NCBI GenBank assembly: GCA_965644315.1
Contig: CBFFRQ010000042.1
Span: 1-64,000 of the forward strand
Reading direction: 5' to 3'
DNA length: 64,000 nt
DNA from: Caecitellus pseudoparvulus
Lineage: Eukaryota > Bigyra: Bicosoecida
Shown: piece by piece, positions 1 to 9,173 of the stretch
How positions within the stretch are numbered: the first letter of the stretch is position 1
Layout: each line of letters begins with the position of its first letter
The notes under the pieces: generated by a model
Databases searched by the model: none
Seen by the model: only the letters and a program-made list of their open reading frames with translations
What the model was told of the DNA's origin: nothing
Translations under genes and position numbers: made by a program

Positions 1-684
1 GAACCACGCCCTGCGCCCACGCAGTGACCGTCGCCACACAACGCGCCCCCACTACACCCCGTCACACCACCCGGCACCTCGCCAGCACACGCTGCGCCAC
101 ACTTCCTCTTGCAGGGACTGGCCTGGCCTCCCGCCAGCCTGCGCTTCGCGCCCCCCACGGCGCTCACTCTGCCCGCTTGCGTTGCAGGCGCTGCGCCGTG
201 CCTCAAACTGCGCCGGCACGCCACGCCGGGCTGCCTCGTGCCCACGCAGCTCATGATGGGAGTGGGGGGAAGGGCAGCAGTGTGCAGTGTGATTCGTGTG
301 CAGTGTGTGCGATGTGTGTGGCTGGGAAGTGTTGTGCAGGGGGAAGTGTGCGGGGGGGGCAGGAGAGACTCGTCGGCGAGCTGCTCGGGCTGCGCGCTCG
401 ACTCCACACGCCCACGCCCAGCCCCAAGCCACCATTGCCTCCACGCCCCCACATCACACACGGCCACCTACACGCAAGCCTCCCACGAGCATGCTGCCGT
501 GCATGGTCTGTACCCGGCTGCATCGCGGCGCACAGTGGACTGCCCTGACCACGGACCCGTCCTCCCAGCAGCACCCGCAACGCCGGCCGCGTTTCCACGG
601 CGTTTCCTCACACCCATACACAGCCCACCCGCACACCTCCACAGCACACTGACCACACGCCACACACGCCACACACATCTGGTC
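1..684. repeat. Low-complexity CA/GT-rich sequence without a resolvable gene
   Basis: This stretch is dominated by C/A runs on the plus strand (for example the repeated cacacgccacacacgcc near 655-680) and a G/T-rich patch at about 265-360. Several overlapping reading frames are open on both strands, as expected from GC-rich, stop-poor DNA, and none shows a recognisable domain or balanced composition. It may be the tail of a gene lying upstream of the window or plain intergenic DNA. I see no RNA gene in it. Confidence 0.4.
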
Positions 685-1152
685 ATGGCCGGGACCCCAC
701 ACCAGGGCCCCGCTCTCGCTGGCCTCGCCGCCGGTGCAGCCGTGGCCACGGGAGTGCACCTGGCGAGCCAAGCTGCCGGCACTGTTGCTGGCGCGGGCCT
801 CAGCCTGGCATCCACCGCCATGACGGAGGGCACACGGGCAGTGGGCGGTGATGTGGCCGCGGCAGCTGTGGCAGGTGTGTGCGGTGCTGGGTGTGCCCTG
901 GCCGCGACAGCCGCCAGCACCACCGGCACAGTGGCCAGTGCGGCGGCTGGCGCAGTCACGTCCGCGGTGGTGACGGCTGCAGGCTCAGCGGCGCTGCATG
1001 GTGTGCGTGCGGCGAGCGCGGGTGTGGTGGGTGGTCAGGGCGGGCATGGGGATGTGTGGAGGTGCGGGGGGGGGTGTCCACTGTGGTGTGAGGTGGATGA
1101 TGGGTATGTGTGTGTGTCTCGTCCGGGTGGGTGGCCAGTGGCCAGTCACTGA
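685..1152 (+). CDS. Doubtful Ala/Gly-rich hydrophobic ORF
   Basis: From the ATG at 685 the frame stays open for 155 codons. Residues 1 to about 110 are almost entirely Ala, Gly, Val, Thr and Ser with very few charges, in long small-residue stretches that could form membrane hairpins or a glycine-zipper-like segment. After about 1020 the composition shifts to Gly/Trp/Cys as the DNA becomes G/T-rich, so the true end may be a splice donor near 1021 (GTGTGG) or the ORF may not be coding. A GCGTTTC motif sits about 80 nt upstream (600-606). No family is recognised. It could equally be a chance ORF in alanine-biased GC-rich DNA. Confidence 0.25.
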   Translation: MAGTPHQGPALAGLAAGAAVATGVHLASQAAGTVAGAGLSLASTAMTEGTRAVGGDVAAAAVAGVCGAGCALAATAASTTGTVASAAAGAVTSAVVTAAGSAALHGVRAASAGVVGGQGGHGDVWRCGGGCPLWCEVDDGYVCVSRPGGWPVASH

Positions 1153-1346
1153 GCCAGAGCTGGCACTTCACACTTCCCTGCAGAGCGGCAAGGTGATAAT
1201 CGTGACATCGCTGCAGCTCCCACCTTCTGTTTACTCTCGTGGGTAGAGCAGCCGTGCTGCCATCTGAGCCTGCGTCGGCATCAATCCTAAAGCGCGAAAA
1301 GCTCCAGACCGTGTCCGCCGCAGCACGTGGACACGCTGCAATAACC

Positions 1347-4115
1347 ATGCGTGTGGCAGCAGGCGAGGCGCAAGCCAAGGCAGAGGTGCCCGCTTTATCT
1401 GAGGAGAACGAGCTGACCTTCAATTGGAGCCAGGTGAGCTTGTCTGGAGAGCCCTAGGCAGGGCTTGCTGGGACTGCTTGCTTTCTGTTGCTGCTGAGTA
1501 CAGTCGCGTCGGCCACACGATGCAGTTGGCGTAGCATGCGCCCTGACACTCCTGAGTGCACAGTTTCTGAAGCAATTCTTGTATCATTTCCTCTTCCCCA
1601 TCTCCATCCCGCTGGTGTGGCTGCTGGACGGCTGGAATGCCGTGCTCGTGGTGAGTGCGTCGCAGCGAGATGCGCCAGCTTTCACTATGGTTGCTACTCG
1701 CATATAGAGGCGCACCCAAGGACGCGGGGCAAGCGGCGTTCCGTTTGCATGCCCCTCACACCCATATCGTGCCTTGCGTAGCTGACCTTCATCCCCCTGC
1801 ACCCGCGGCATGTGTTCACGTCAGTGCTGATGCCGCTGTCGTTTTTCGCCGGCACTGTGCTGCTGGTGTACTCCTGGGCGACAGAGCAGCCTGAGGTGGA
1901 GTCAGACCCTGGGTTCATTTTACCTTGGCACTTTGCTGTGCTCATGGCGTACCAAATATCGCGCTGCATCGTGGTAGGCTGTACGTGACGCGTCTCGCCG
2001 GGCGCTGCCGCCGACGAAGGTGCTGTCTGGTTCGACGCTCCCCAAAAACACACTACGTGCAATGCGATTCCCTGCGCAGCCAAGTATGCATACTTGCCTC
2101 CTCGGCAGTACTTGCTCATGATGAGGGCAGAATACTCCATTTCGTGGACTTTCAACACCAAGATCATCCTGACTGCGGCTTGGCTCTTCCCTCCGTCGGA
2201 TGTCATCCAGCGCGAAGTGGCGTTTGCCGCAAATCGAAAGCAAGTTGACATCAATTCCGTGGAAGTGGTAATCTCTCCCGGCATGCGCCGCCAAGCCCTG
2301 CACATGCTTCACATGGCCATTCACGGCAACCCGGAGGCGCTGCCAAAGCATGCTGTGGCTGGTGTTGGGGACCCCACCAGCGCCAAGCCGGATGCGGACG
2401 GCAGCTGGGGCGAGCTGGTTGATGGACCGTCGCTCAGTGCAAGAGTGAAGGCCCTCATCAACGCCGTGCATCCGTTGTCCGATGGCAAGGTTGCCAAGTT
2501 GCAAGAGGGCTCTCCTGGCTGGCAGCGCCGCCTCATGCGCACGGGTCGAGTGCGCATCACAGACCTGGTCATCGCGATCCAAACTGCCTGCACCAAGGAT
2601 CCAGTGCTGAAGCCAGTGGCATTCTTGCCGAAAGCGTTTGCTTTGGCCATGCCCCTCCTTGCTTTCCCCTTCATCTTGCAAGCTTCACATGGAGCCCTGA
2701 GCACCACATCACTGGGCACGTGGATTCACGTGCTATTGGCCATCGGCTCCTTCTTCAATGCTGGTTCCATGATGGCCTTCTATTACATGTCTATTTTCGA
2801 CTACACACGGCGTGCAGCTGCTCAGCGAGTCTTGACAGAGCTGGTCCGGGGCCAGTTCCGAGACCAAGTTCAAGCTGGCATGAACACCTTCTTCCCGTTC
2901 GCTGCGCAGCGCCTGGATGAGGCGCGGTACGATGAAACGAAGCAGTCTTCACAGCAGGCTCTGAACAGGCAGCTACGGTCACTCGTCGGTGTCAAGCTGC
3001 CCACGGTTGAGGAGGAGGCGTCAGACGAAGAAGAGAGTGATGACGCCGGTGGTTTTCCACAAGAAGACCGCACGCCAGGAGCCGTGTTGGTCCAGACAAG
3101 CGAGGCAGACGCTTCAGTGGCGCTGGACCCAGCCTTGCCCCCGTCTGGTTCCCAATCGGCCCATGCTGCAGAGGGGAAAGTGGGCCAACCTCAACACAGC
3201 AGGCCTCGCTCACGAGCAAGGGCGTGGAGTTCTGAGAGTGGCAGTGCTCTTCGAGTCCTTGCAGGAGAGTCACCGCAGAAGAAGGACTCGCTACTCCCTC
3301 CATTCATTGACCCAACTGTACCTGCCAACGTCTTTGCCTGGATGCACCTTCGTGAGTTGCTCGTTGATGTCGGGCTGCGCTTCCAGCTTCGCATGCAGGT
3401 GCTGGTGGGGATCACGGTGGTGTACGCCATCATCATGGACACTTTTGCAATCAGTCGCATATTCGGATCAAATGAGCCATGGGGCGAGTTTCTCGAGTAC
3501 GACTTCATTATGATTTCTTCTGTGGTGCACTCGCTGCTGGCCTTCTCTGTCTTGTTCGTGTGCGTCGCTGTGGCATCGTTTGCCAATAAGCAAGCTGAGC
3601 GCCAGGCAGAGGCGCTGAGCTACGCACAGATTGAGCTGGAGGAGTTTGTCGCCAACGCCCAGCTTGTCCTGCAAGGCAAAGGCGCGTCTCTATTGAAAGG
3701 GCGAAAGTCAGAGCGCTCAGAGAGCGATCTCAGTTTGAAGGCAAGACGACGTCCTGGCACAGCTTGGGGTGCAGCGCAGCAGTCTGCACCGCGAGCAAGC
3801 TTCTCCAGCCTGGACAGCGAGGTGGAAGCCCCAAGTGAAGTCAGAAGCGGCTCCAAGTCCAGGCCCCGGTCGAGCTCCAGGTCAGAACTGCACGGAAGGC
3901 TTGCTGCAATGCCCTTGAAAGACATCGAGGCGGCTGTGGCCTCATCAAGGCATGCCATTGAGAGCCTTGTCACGGCCATTGACGGGCTGGCCATTCGCAA
4001 CGTCGCGAACCCGCTCCGTGTCATGGGCCTGCCGGCGAGCTACCCCCTGCTTCGCCTCATGCTGACTGCTGCAGCGTATGCTGCCGTTATGGTGATCGGG
4101 CAGGTCCTTGCGTGA
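1347..4115 (+). CDS. Multi-pass membrane protein of unknown family (4 exons)
   Basis: Four exons join in frame: 1347-1433, 1564-1650, 1782-1980 and 2080-4115, giving about 802 residues. Donors are GTGAGC, GTGAGT and GTACGT; acceptors are CAG or TAG. The start is the ATG in exon 1, preceded by ataacc. About eight or nine hydrophobic helices are visible: near residues 30-55, 66-88, 100-122 and 140-157, a pair at 308-365, a pair at 560-625, and a C-terminal helix at 780-801. A Ser/Glu-rich acidic loop at about 435-545 and a Ser/Arg-rich loop at about 640-735 look disordered and cytoplasmic. The many-helix layout with a C-terminal helix ending at the stop would suit a channel, transporter or receptor, but no diagnostic motif was recognised. 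An alternative donor at the third junction would change a few residues. Confidence 0.7.
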
Positions 4116-4274
4116 AGACCCTGCCCCCGTACAGTGAGAGGTGTTTGTGAGTGTGACGGTTCATGGCATTGTTGAGTTTTACCCAATACACAACTACAGG
4201 ACCCCAGGTGCATTCGTCAAGAGGTGAATTGAAGTCGCCTTGCGTCTTGAGGAGAAAGGCACCAACTTGCAACC

Positions 4275-4822
4275 ATGCAGGCCGGAGCTCGACGTGGACA
4301 GGGCTCGACTGTCGTGACGGTGCCTCGCGCTGCCGAGGCGAAGGGCCAGTCCATGCTGGTGTTTGGCCAGCAAGCAGCGGAGCACAGCGTGGAATGGACG
4401 GAGGACACAGTGGACAACGAGCATCTTGGACGAAAGAAATCGAAGAGTGCGTGATTTGTCCGAGATGTGCCCGCAGTAGGTCGGGGGGCGAGCGGCCGCG
4501 AATCTGGGAGCTGGCGTTTCATTGGGTGAAACGCAATTGATCTCTGCACCTCTGGCTGCTCTCCGCCCTTGCAGAGTGCTGCGTGTTCCACAAGAAGCGA
4601 GAGTTTGGTGAGAGCTCCAGCGAGAGCGAGTTTGACTCGGACGGTGGCTACGACAGTGAAGATTCCACCGACAGGGCGCTGCGCCAAGCGCGTGAAGCAC
4701 GCCGGGCGGCGAGGTTGGCTGCGGGCAAAGCTTGCAGGCACAAGCACTGCCATGGGCACTCGCACGGGAAGCCAGCGACAGCCGCTGTGGCGGCAAAGGC
4801 TGGCAGCAAGCTGGAAGGGTAG
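4275..4822 (+). CDS. Protein phosphatase 1 inhibitor-3 homologue (PPP1R11/YPI1 family)
   Basis: Exons 4275-4446 and 4575-4822 give about 139 residues; the donor is GTGCGT and the acceptor TTGCAG. The splice fuses NEHLGRKKSK to KCCVFHKK, restoring the conserved core of this family: a short V-x-W PP1-docking motif (SVEW, about residues 46-49), then DNEHLGRKKSK, a vicinal Cys pair and FGESSSES. Family members bind the PP1 catalytic subunit and act in the nucleus; the mammalian member is also reported as a ubiquitin ligase. The C-terminal third is Arg/Ala-rich and then His-rich (HKHCHGHSHG), which could bind metal. Its stop lies 22 nt from that of the convergent lipase gene. The intron carries a perfect GCGTTTCA hairpin. 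Confidence 0.82.
4514..4534 (+). repeat. Perfect inverted repeat GCGTTTCA-5 nt-TGAAACGC inside an intron
   Basis: Positions 4514-4521 and 4527-4534 are exact reverse complements separated by TTGGG. The element lies in the only intron of the PP1-inhibitor gene, 40 nt before the acceptor. It could fold as an RNA hairpin or be a paired DNA-binding site; the same GCGTTTC half-site recurs just upstream of several start codons in this window. Confidence 0.6.
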
Positions 4823-4844
4823 CCGGTGCGAGACACGAATGCAT

Positions 4845-6842
4845 TCAAACACTGCCTGCCCGGCGCCGGAGCCTGGCGTGGCCTCGCTGCACAGGCGGCT
4901 TGACCGCTCGAAGCCATGAGGTGGACTCCACAGGCACCTGTGCAGGAGCAGTGAGGCCAATGCCACCGCCGCCTTGCAGTGGTTCCACCACACGCTGGTA
5001 CGCCTCGTCACCTGAGCACCGTGCACGTGTCTTGCGAGAGGGGGGTGACTCGCCCCAGACCCCAGCAGCGAGCTGGGTGCGCACAAGGCTGACAGGTGAA
5101 GCCATGAGGGAAGGGGGACCCCGACCTGGGCGAGGGGGGGTGGTGGTGGCCCCCTGCACCTGCCTGGGGTCCACGCACGACGCCGCGGCACACTCCCGCA
5201 GCGTGCGCTCCACCCCCACCAGCGCCCGAATGTGGGCGATGTGGGGCCATGTTGCTCGTTGCCCCGCCAGGATGTATGCCTGCATGTCAGCGGGGCTGGG
5301 GTTGCTCAGGGCCTTGAAGCGGTCCAGGAGGCTGCCTGCCGGCAGCAGCGTCACGTCCCCTCTGTATCGCTGCGTGAAGATGCCGTGCATGTCCTGGGAG
5401 AACATGCGCGGCAGCAGGCGCAGGCGAGCCAGCTTGTGCGTGCGCTGCTGCAGGTCCAGCGTGACCCACTGCGTGGCGTCGTCCAGGGCACGGTGCAGCC
5501 AGGAGGTGGGGGCGGCGGCGGCGGCGTGGCTGTCCTGCATGAACGGCTGCACATGCGGGTTGACCTGGCTCACGACGAAGCGGTTGACGTGGAAGATGCG
5601 GGAGAGCTGCTCGCCGGGGATGTCAGAGTGCATGCTGCCATCCAGCACCGCCACGGCATCCGTGTCGTGCACTGGCACGGCCTCGCCACGGGGGCCCTTG
5701 GCCAGGAGGCTGACAGGCTGCATGAGCCCTGGCAGCGCACAGGAAGCCGCCACCGCCGACCAGATGAGGACGCGGGGCGCTGTGAGGTGGTTCAGCACGA
5801 CGGGGTGAGACGCCAGCGTGCCGCCGTACCGAGCTGTGACGGTGATGCTCACGGCACGCCCCGTGCGGGCAAAGGCCTCTTCGAAGGTGAAGGAGCCAAA
5901 GTACGTCTGGCAGGTGTGCGCGAAGTCCTGCGTCTCCACGAAGCGGGGCTTGGCCTCCAGGGCGGCACTGCGGACGAAGGTGGCCAGCTGGTGGGTGAGG
6001 GGTTGGAACCACCGCACGCCGTGGCGGGTGGAGATGTCGTCCTGGATGACGTCAGACAGCATGTCGGCGTCGTTGGTGATGGCCAGCATGCCGGCGGCGA
6101 TGGAGCCGCCCGAGGTGCCGCTGACCACGGGCGGCATAACACCCTCAGCCAGCAGCGCCTTGAGCACGCCCATGTGGTACATGGCCAGGGCGCCGCCCCC
6201 GGACAGCGCCAGGGCAGTCTGCCCCACAGCCGTGTGAGCTGCCCGGAAGAAGCTGGCCTTCTCTCCCTGGCTGAGGCCCGACGTGGCGGCCACTGCGCGC
6301 AGGCTGGCCTGCACCTCAGCCAGGAAGTCCTCCACGGCGTGCTTGGTGCCGACGCGGGAGCGGGCGAAGAGGCCGGGCGCGTCCACCCCGCCAAAGTGCC
6401 GGTCCAGCACGGACTGCAGCAGGTGCAGCAGGCCCTGCAGGCTGGGCTGGTGGTGGATGCGGGCGCGCAGGGCAGCCAGGCGGGCCGTCGTCCGGCGCAG
6501 CAGGCCACAGTCAGCCAGCTCTGAGTCGTCTGCCGCGCGCCATGCTGCGAGGCCCTCCAGCTCCTCCAGCTCCCGAGCAACTGCCAGCCAGCCAGGGTAG
6601 GTCGTCGCCTGCTGCAGCCGCTGGCGCAACTGGGTGGCCTTCCAAGTGGACGAGTGGGGATACAGACGGGCGATGTTGGCGCCGGCTGCATCCAGCGCCC
6701 TCCGCGCCGCCCCCGTGGCTAGCATGAGGAACACATCCAAGCAAATGACGGCTACTGTGTAGGACACGACGGCATACTGCACGGAGAAGACGAGGATGGA
6801 GCTCAGGATCCACAGCGGTATTTCCAGGATGGCCAGAAACAT
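4845..6842 (-). CDS. Patatin-like triacylglycerol lipase (SDP1/Tgl3-4-5 type)
   Basis: A single exon of 665 residues starts at the ATG at 6842. Residues 1-45 hold one or two hydrophobic segments followed by an amphipathic region resembling the DUF3336 leader of plant SDP1 and yeast Tgl lipases. The patatin domain begins near residue 210 with a glycine-rich oxyanion segment (LALSGGGALAMYH), then the G-x-S-x-G nucleophile elbow GTSGGS with Ser244, and the catalytic Asp401 in LDGSMHSDIP; DGS in place of DGG is usual in this subfamily. Family members hydrolyse triacylglycerol on lipid droplets. The last 120 residues are Pro/Arg-rich with no domain. It is divergent from the LENG1-like gene (365 nt between starts). 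With the DGAT2 gene in the same window it covers both making and breaking of storage oil. Confidence 0.85.
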   Translation of the reverse strand: MFLAILEIPLWILSSILVFSVQYAVVSYTVAVICLDVFLMLATGAARRALDAAGANIARLYPHSSTWKATQLRQRLQQATTYPGWLAVARELEELEGLAAWRAADDSELADCGLLRRTTARLAALRARIHHQPSLQGLLHLLQSVLDRHFGGVDAPGLFARSRVGTKHAVEDFLAEVQASLRAVAATSGLSQGEKASFFRAAHTAVGQTALALSGGGALAMYHMGVLKALLAEGVMPPVVSGTSGGSIAAGMLAITNDADMLSDVIQDDISTRHGVRWFQPLTHQLATFVRSAALEAKPRFVETQDFAHTCQTYFGSFTFEEAFARTGRAVSITVTARYGGTLASHPVVLNHLTAPRVLIWSAVAASCALPGLMQPVSLLAKGPRGEAVPVHDTDAVAVLDGSMHSDIPGEQLSRIFHVNRFVVSQVNPHVQPFMQDSHAAAAAPTSWLHRALDDATQWVTLDLQQRTHKLARLRLLPRMFSQDMHGIFTQRYRGDVTLLPAGSLLDRFKALSNPSPADMQAYILAGQRATWPHIAHIRALVGVERTLRECAAASCVDPRQVQGATTTPPRPGRGPPSLMASPVSLVRTQLAAGVWGESPPSRKTRARCSGDEAYQRVVEPLQGGGGIGLTAPAQVPVESTSWLRAVKPPVQRGHARLRRRAGSV

Positions 6843-7207
6843 GGTGCTGCGAGGTCACGGCGCTCACTGGCACCTGGGCCTGACCGCCAGCAGCTCCGAT
6901 GAAGGGTAGGGGCAATGGCAGGGGGAATAATGTCCTGAATGGTGTTCCAGATAGGCGGAGATTCCCGCCCAGAAGTGAGCAGGGGCGCTGGAAAATATAC
7001 AGTTCAGGTCTCTGGCCCAGCTGTGGCGACCAGGGGAACGGCCCCCCTCTGCGCCAGGGGCTGGGTCAGGCAGCATTTCACGGCACAAGGCAAAACTGAA
7101 TGTCTTTGCACGTGCTTTACAACGAGAACCTAGTGCCTACAGGCACAACGTGGTGCATTTGGAGGGGCTTTTGTCTGCGTTTCAAACGCGTTTCACGGTT
7201 GCTTGCC
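6843..7207. promoter_or_regulatory. Divergent promoter region, lipase/LENG1-like
   Basis: This 365-nt region separates two outward-facing start codons. It contains two direct GCGTTTC copies (7177-7183 and 7188-7194, GCGTTTC-aaac-GCGTTTC) 13 nt before the plus-strand ATG, and an A/T-richer patch around 6990-7005. No TATA box was recognised at a fixed spacing. Small open frames here look like chance. Confidence 0.4.
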
Positions 7208-8114
7208 ATGTCCAACATCCTCCCGAAGAAGTCATGGCATGTGCTGAAGCCGGAGAACGTCGAACGAGTGCTGAAGGATGAAGCAGCTGAGCGTCGACGG
7301 CAAGAGGCCACCAAGCAGGCCGTTCTTACTGCGGACCGAGAGGCGCGGCTCGAGCGAATGAGGTGGGTGATTGGCATTGCCTGCTTGGCATGCACGGCAG
7401 GGGTACAGCTCGCCCATGATGCACGCCACCTTCTGCAGGAGGAAAGGGGATGCCGGAGAAGGCGCTGAAGCGCCGCGTGCTGCGCAGGTAGCTGCAGGGG
7501 AGGCGCCCTCCGCCCCGGAGCAGTCCGCTCCAGCGCCACGTCACTTGGACCTCTTCTCTGACGTCGGACTGGACTACGGCACCACAGCCGGCCAGCGCAG
7601 CGGCAGAGCAGACACCACGCCCAGGCAGAGCGGCGGGCATCCAGAGTTTGAAAAAGAAGCCAAGCGCCTGGCACGGCGGGCGCTGGAGCGGGAGCGCCTC
7701 GCTGACGTGCCGTTCGGTGGGCGCCCCCCCCCCAACGCACCCCTGCACAAGCCGTGGGAGGCCCAGGCTGCGCGGGAGCAGCGACAGGGCAAGGTTGCGT
7801 GGGGCACCAAGGCAGCCCAGCGCATGGCATCGCGCCTGGCGCGGGAGCGTGAGGCGGAGGACCCCCTGACAGGCATCCGCAGTGGGCTCAAAAGCGCCGC
7901 GCTGCTGAAGCGCATGGGCCGAGCAGGCCACACGACGACGGCCCGAGCACGCAGTCGGTCACCGCCGCCAGCTGCGCGGCGACAGAAGGCAGCGGAGCCC
8001 CAGCATGGCGCTGCGGGGTCTAAGCAGCAGGCTCTATGGGCCATGCTGCGCCAGCAGCGGCGGCAGCGTGAGGCTGCGTCCCGGGCTGACGACGAAGCAC
8101 GGCTGTACTCATGA
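7208..8114 (+). CDS. LENG1-like protein with CBF1-interacting co-repressor (CIR) N-terminal domain
   Basis: Two exons, 7208-7362 and 7439-8114 (donor GTGGGT, acceptor CTGCAG), give about 276 residues. The first 50 residues begin MSNILPKKSWHVLKPENVER and continue with a basic/acidic helix (RVLKDEAAERRR), the hallmark of the CIR-N domain found in LENG1 and in CIR1-type spliceosome-associated proteins. The rest is charged and low complexity, with a HLDLF motif after the splice and an Arg/Ser/Pro-rich region (RARSRSPPP), ending in a predicted coiled coil. LENG1 itself has no settled function; this N-terminal module suggests a nuclear, RNA-processing role by inference. The stop is 38 nt from the pICln stop on the other strand. 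Confidence 0.75.
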
Positions 8115-8152
8115 CGCGGCAAGGGGCTGTCTGGGGCTCCGCGGGACATGCA

Positions 8153-8812
8153 TTAACTAGACGGTGCCTCATCGAACTGGCCCTGCGCTGGCGCTTCGGG
8201 GGAGTGCCCTGGCGCCACGACGCCAGGCAAAGCCATGGCAGGTGACACAAATTTGGCCTCCCACTCAGCCAACGCAGCAGCGTCGCACTGTGCCTCCGTC
8301 GTCAGCAGCTCCATGCCCTCCACGCCACCTGCCGCGCCCTCCGCACCAGCCGCTCCCGGCGCCTGAAAATCTGCAGCCGTGTACATGTGGGCCTCGCCCA
8401 GGTCTGCCTCCGCCCCGCCGTCTTCGCCTTCCGTCTCGCCAGGGTGCAGGGCGGAGACGGCGGAGACGGCGTCAAACATGGCCTGCACAGTGGCGGCTTC
8501 GGGCGGCACGAGCAGCACCGTGGAAGAGCCCTCTGAGGCGCCTGGCAGCAGCACGTCATCGCTCAGCTGGCAGAACAAACACGGCGCGCCACAGGCGCTG
8601 CTGGCGCTGACTGCATGCAGCATGAGCTCGGGGTAGGGCAGCAGCCACGAAGCGTCCGGCGTGGGGCCAAGCCACGCCAGGACGTCCTGGTGCACGACAA
8701 GCAGTCCTTGTCCGCAAACTTGGTCACCAACAGTGCAAGCCACCCCCTCGAATGACTCACAGCCGGAGCTTGCGAGTTCCCTCGCTCGTTCAGCCGGCAC
8801 GCCTACCTCCAT
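8153..8812 (-). CDS. pICln (methylosome subunit, snRNP assembly chaperone)
   Basis: The start chosen is the first ATG at 8812, preceded by TTTTCCGCACTCAAC; the frame extends a little further upstream without an ATG. The product has 219 residues. It shows the PH-like fold pattern of ICln: GLLVVHQDVLAWL, SWLLPYPELMLHAVS, PCLFCQL, then VPPEAATVQAMFDAVSAVSALHPG, which matches the family's MF-x-A-x5-ALHP helix. An acidic tail with an MYTAADF segment (family: FYT/MYT) follows. In animals pICln delivers Sm proteins to PRMT5 and blocks premature Sm ring closure in the cytosol; this is known from the family and inferred here. Length is close to the usual 210-240. Confidence 0.82.
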   Translation of the reverse strand: MEVGVPAERARELASSGCESFEGVACTVGDQVCGQGLLVVHQDVLAWLGPTPDASWLLPYPELMLHAVSASSACGAPCLFCQLSDDVLLPGASEGSSTVLLVPPEAATVQAMFDAVSAVSALHPGETEGEDGGAEADLGEAHMYTAADFQAPGAAGAEGAAGGVEGMELLTTEAQCDAAALAEWEAKFVSPAMALPGVVAPGHSPEAPAQGQFDEAPSS

Positions 8813-9173
8813 GTTGAGTGCGGAAAATGAGCGGCAGTCAGACTGCCCTCTTCCCACAGAGCGCACTGATCGGACAGGTAGCAGGCTGTTGTTTTCAACT
8901 AGAAATGCCGCGAGGGCTTTGATGAGTGGTGATGAATTTATTGCTCAGCTTTCTGTTGGGGGCAGGTGCTGCAAGACCTTTGACTGCTTGAGCGCTGCCT
9001 GGGTCGGCCCGCGCAAATGCAGCGTGCCACAAAAAGAAATTCAAGCACGAACTCCATGCGGGGTTGTGCAAGCCCATTCCTCACCCGTCTGTCAGCGTCG
9101 GTCGACGCGCAGCCGCCTGGCTCCAGAGACCTGCGGTAATTGGCTCAGCTGAGGCAACAAAGATCAGCCCAGC
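8813..9173. promoter_or_regulatory. Divergent promoter region, pICln/sulfur transporter
   Basis: This 361-nt region lies between outward-facing starts. On the minus strand TTTTCCGC (8820-8827) lies 7 nt before the pICln ATG. The interval 8900-9060 is more A/T-rich than surrounding coding DNA. No other feature was recognised. Confidence 0.35.

Noticed and set aside
5232-6524. Long plus-strand ORF opposite the SDP1-like lipase
   Set aside because: Gln/Val/Gly-rich composition without domains, exactly antisense to a well-supported lipase. Such shadow frames are expected at this GC content.
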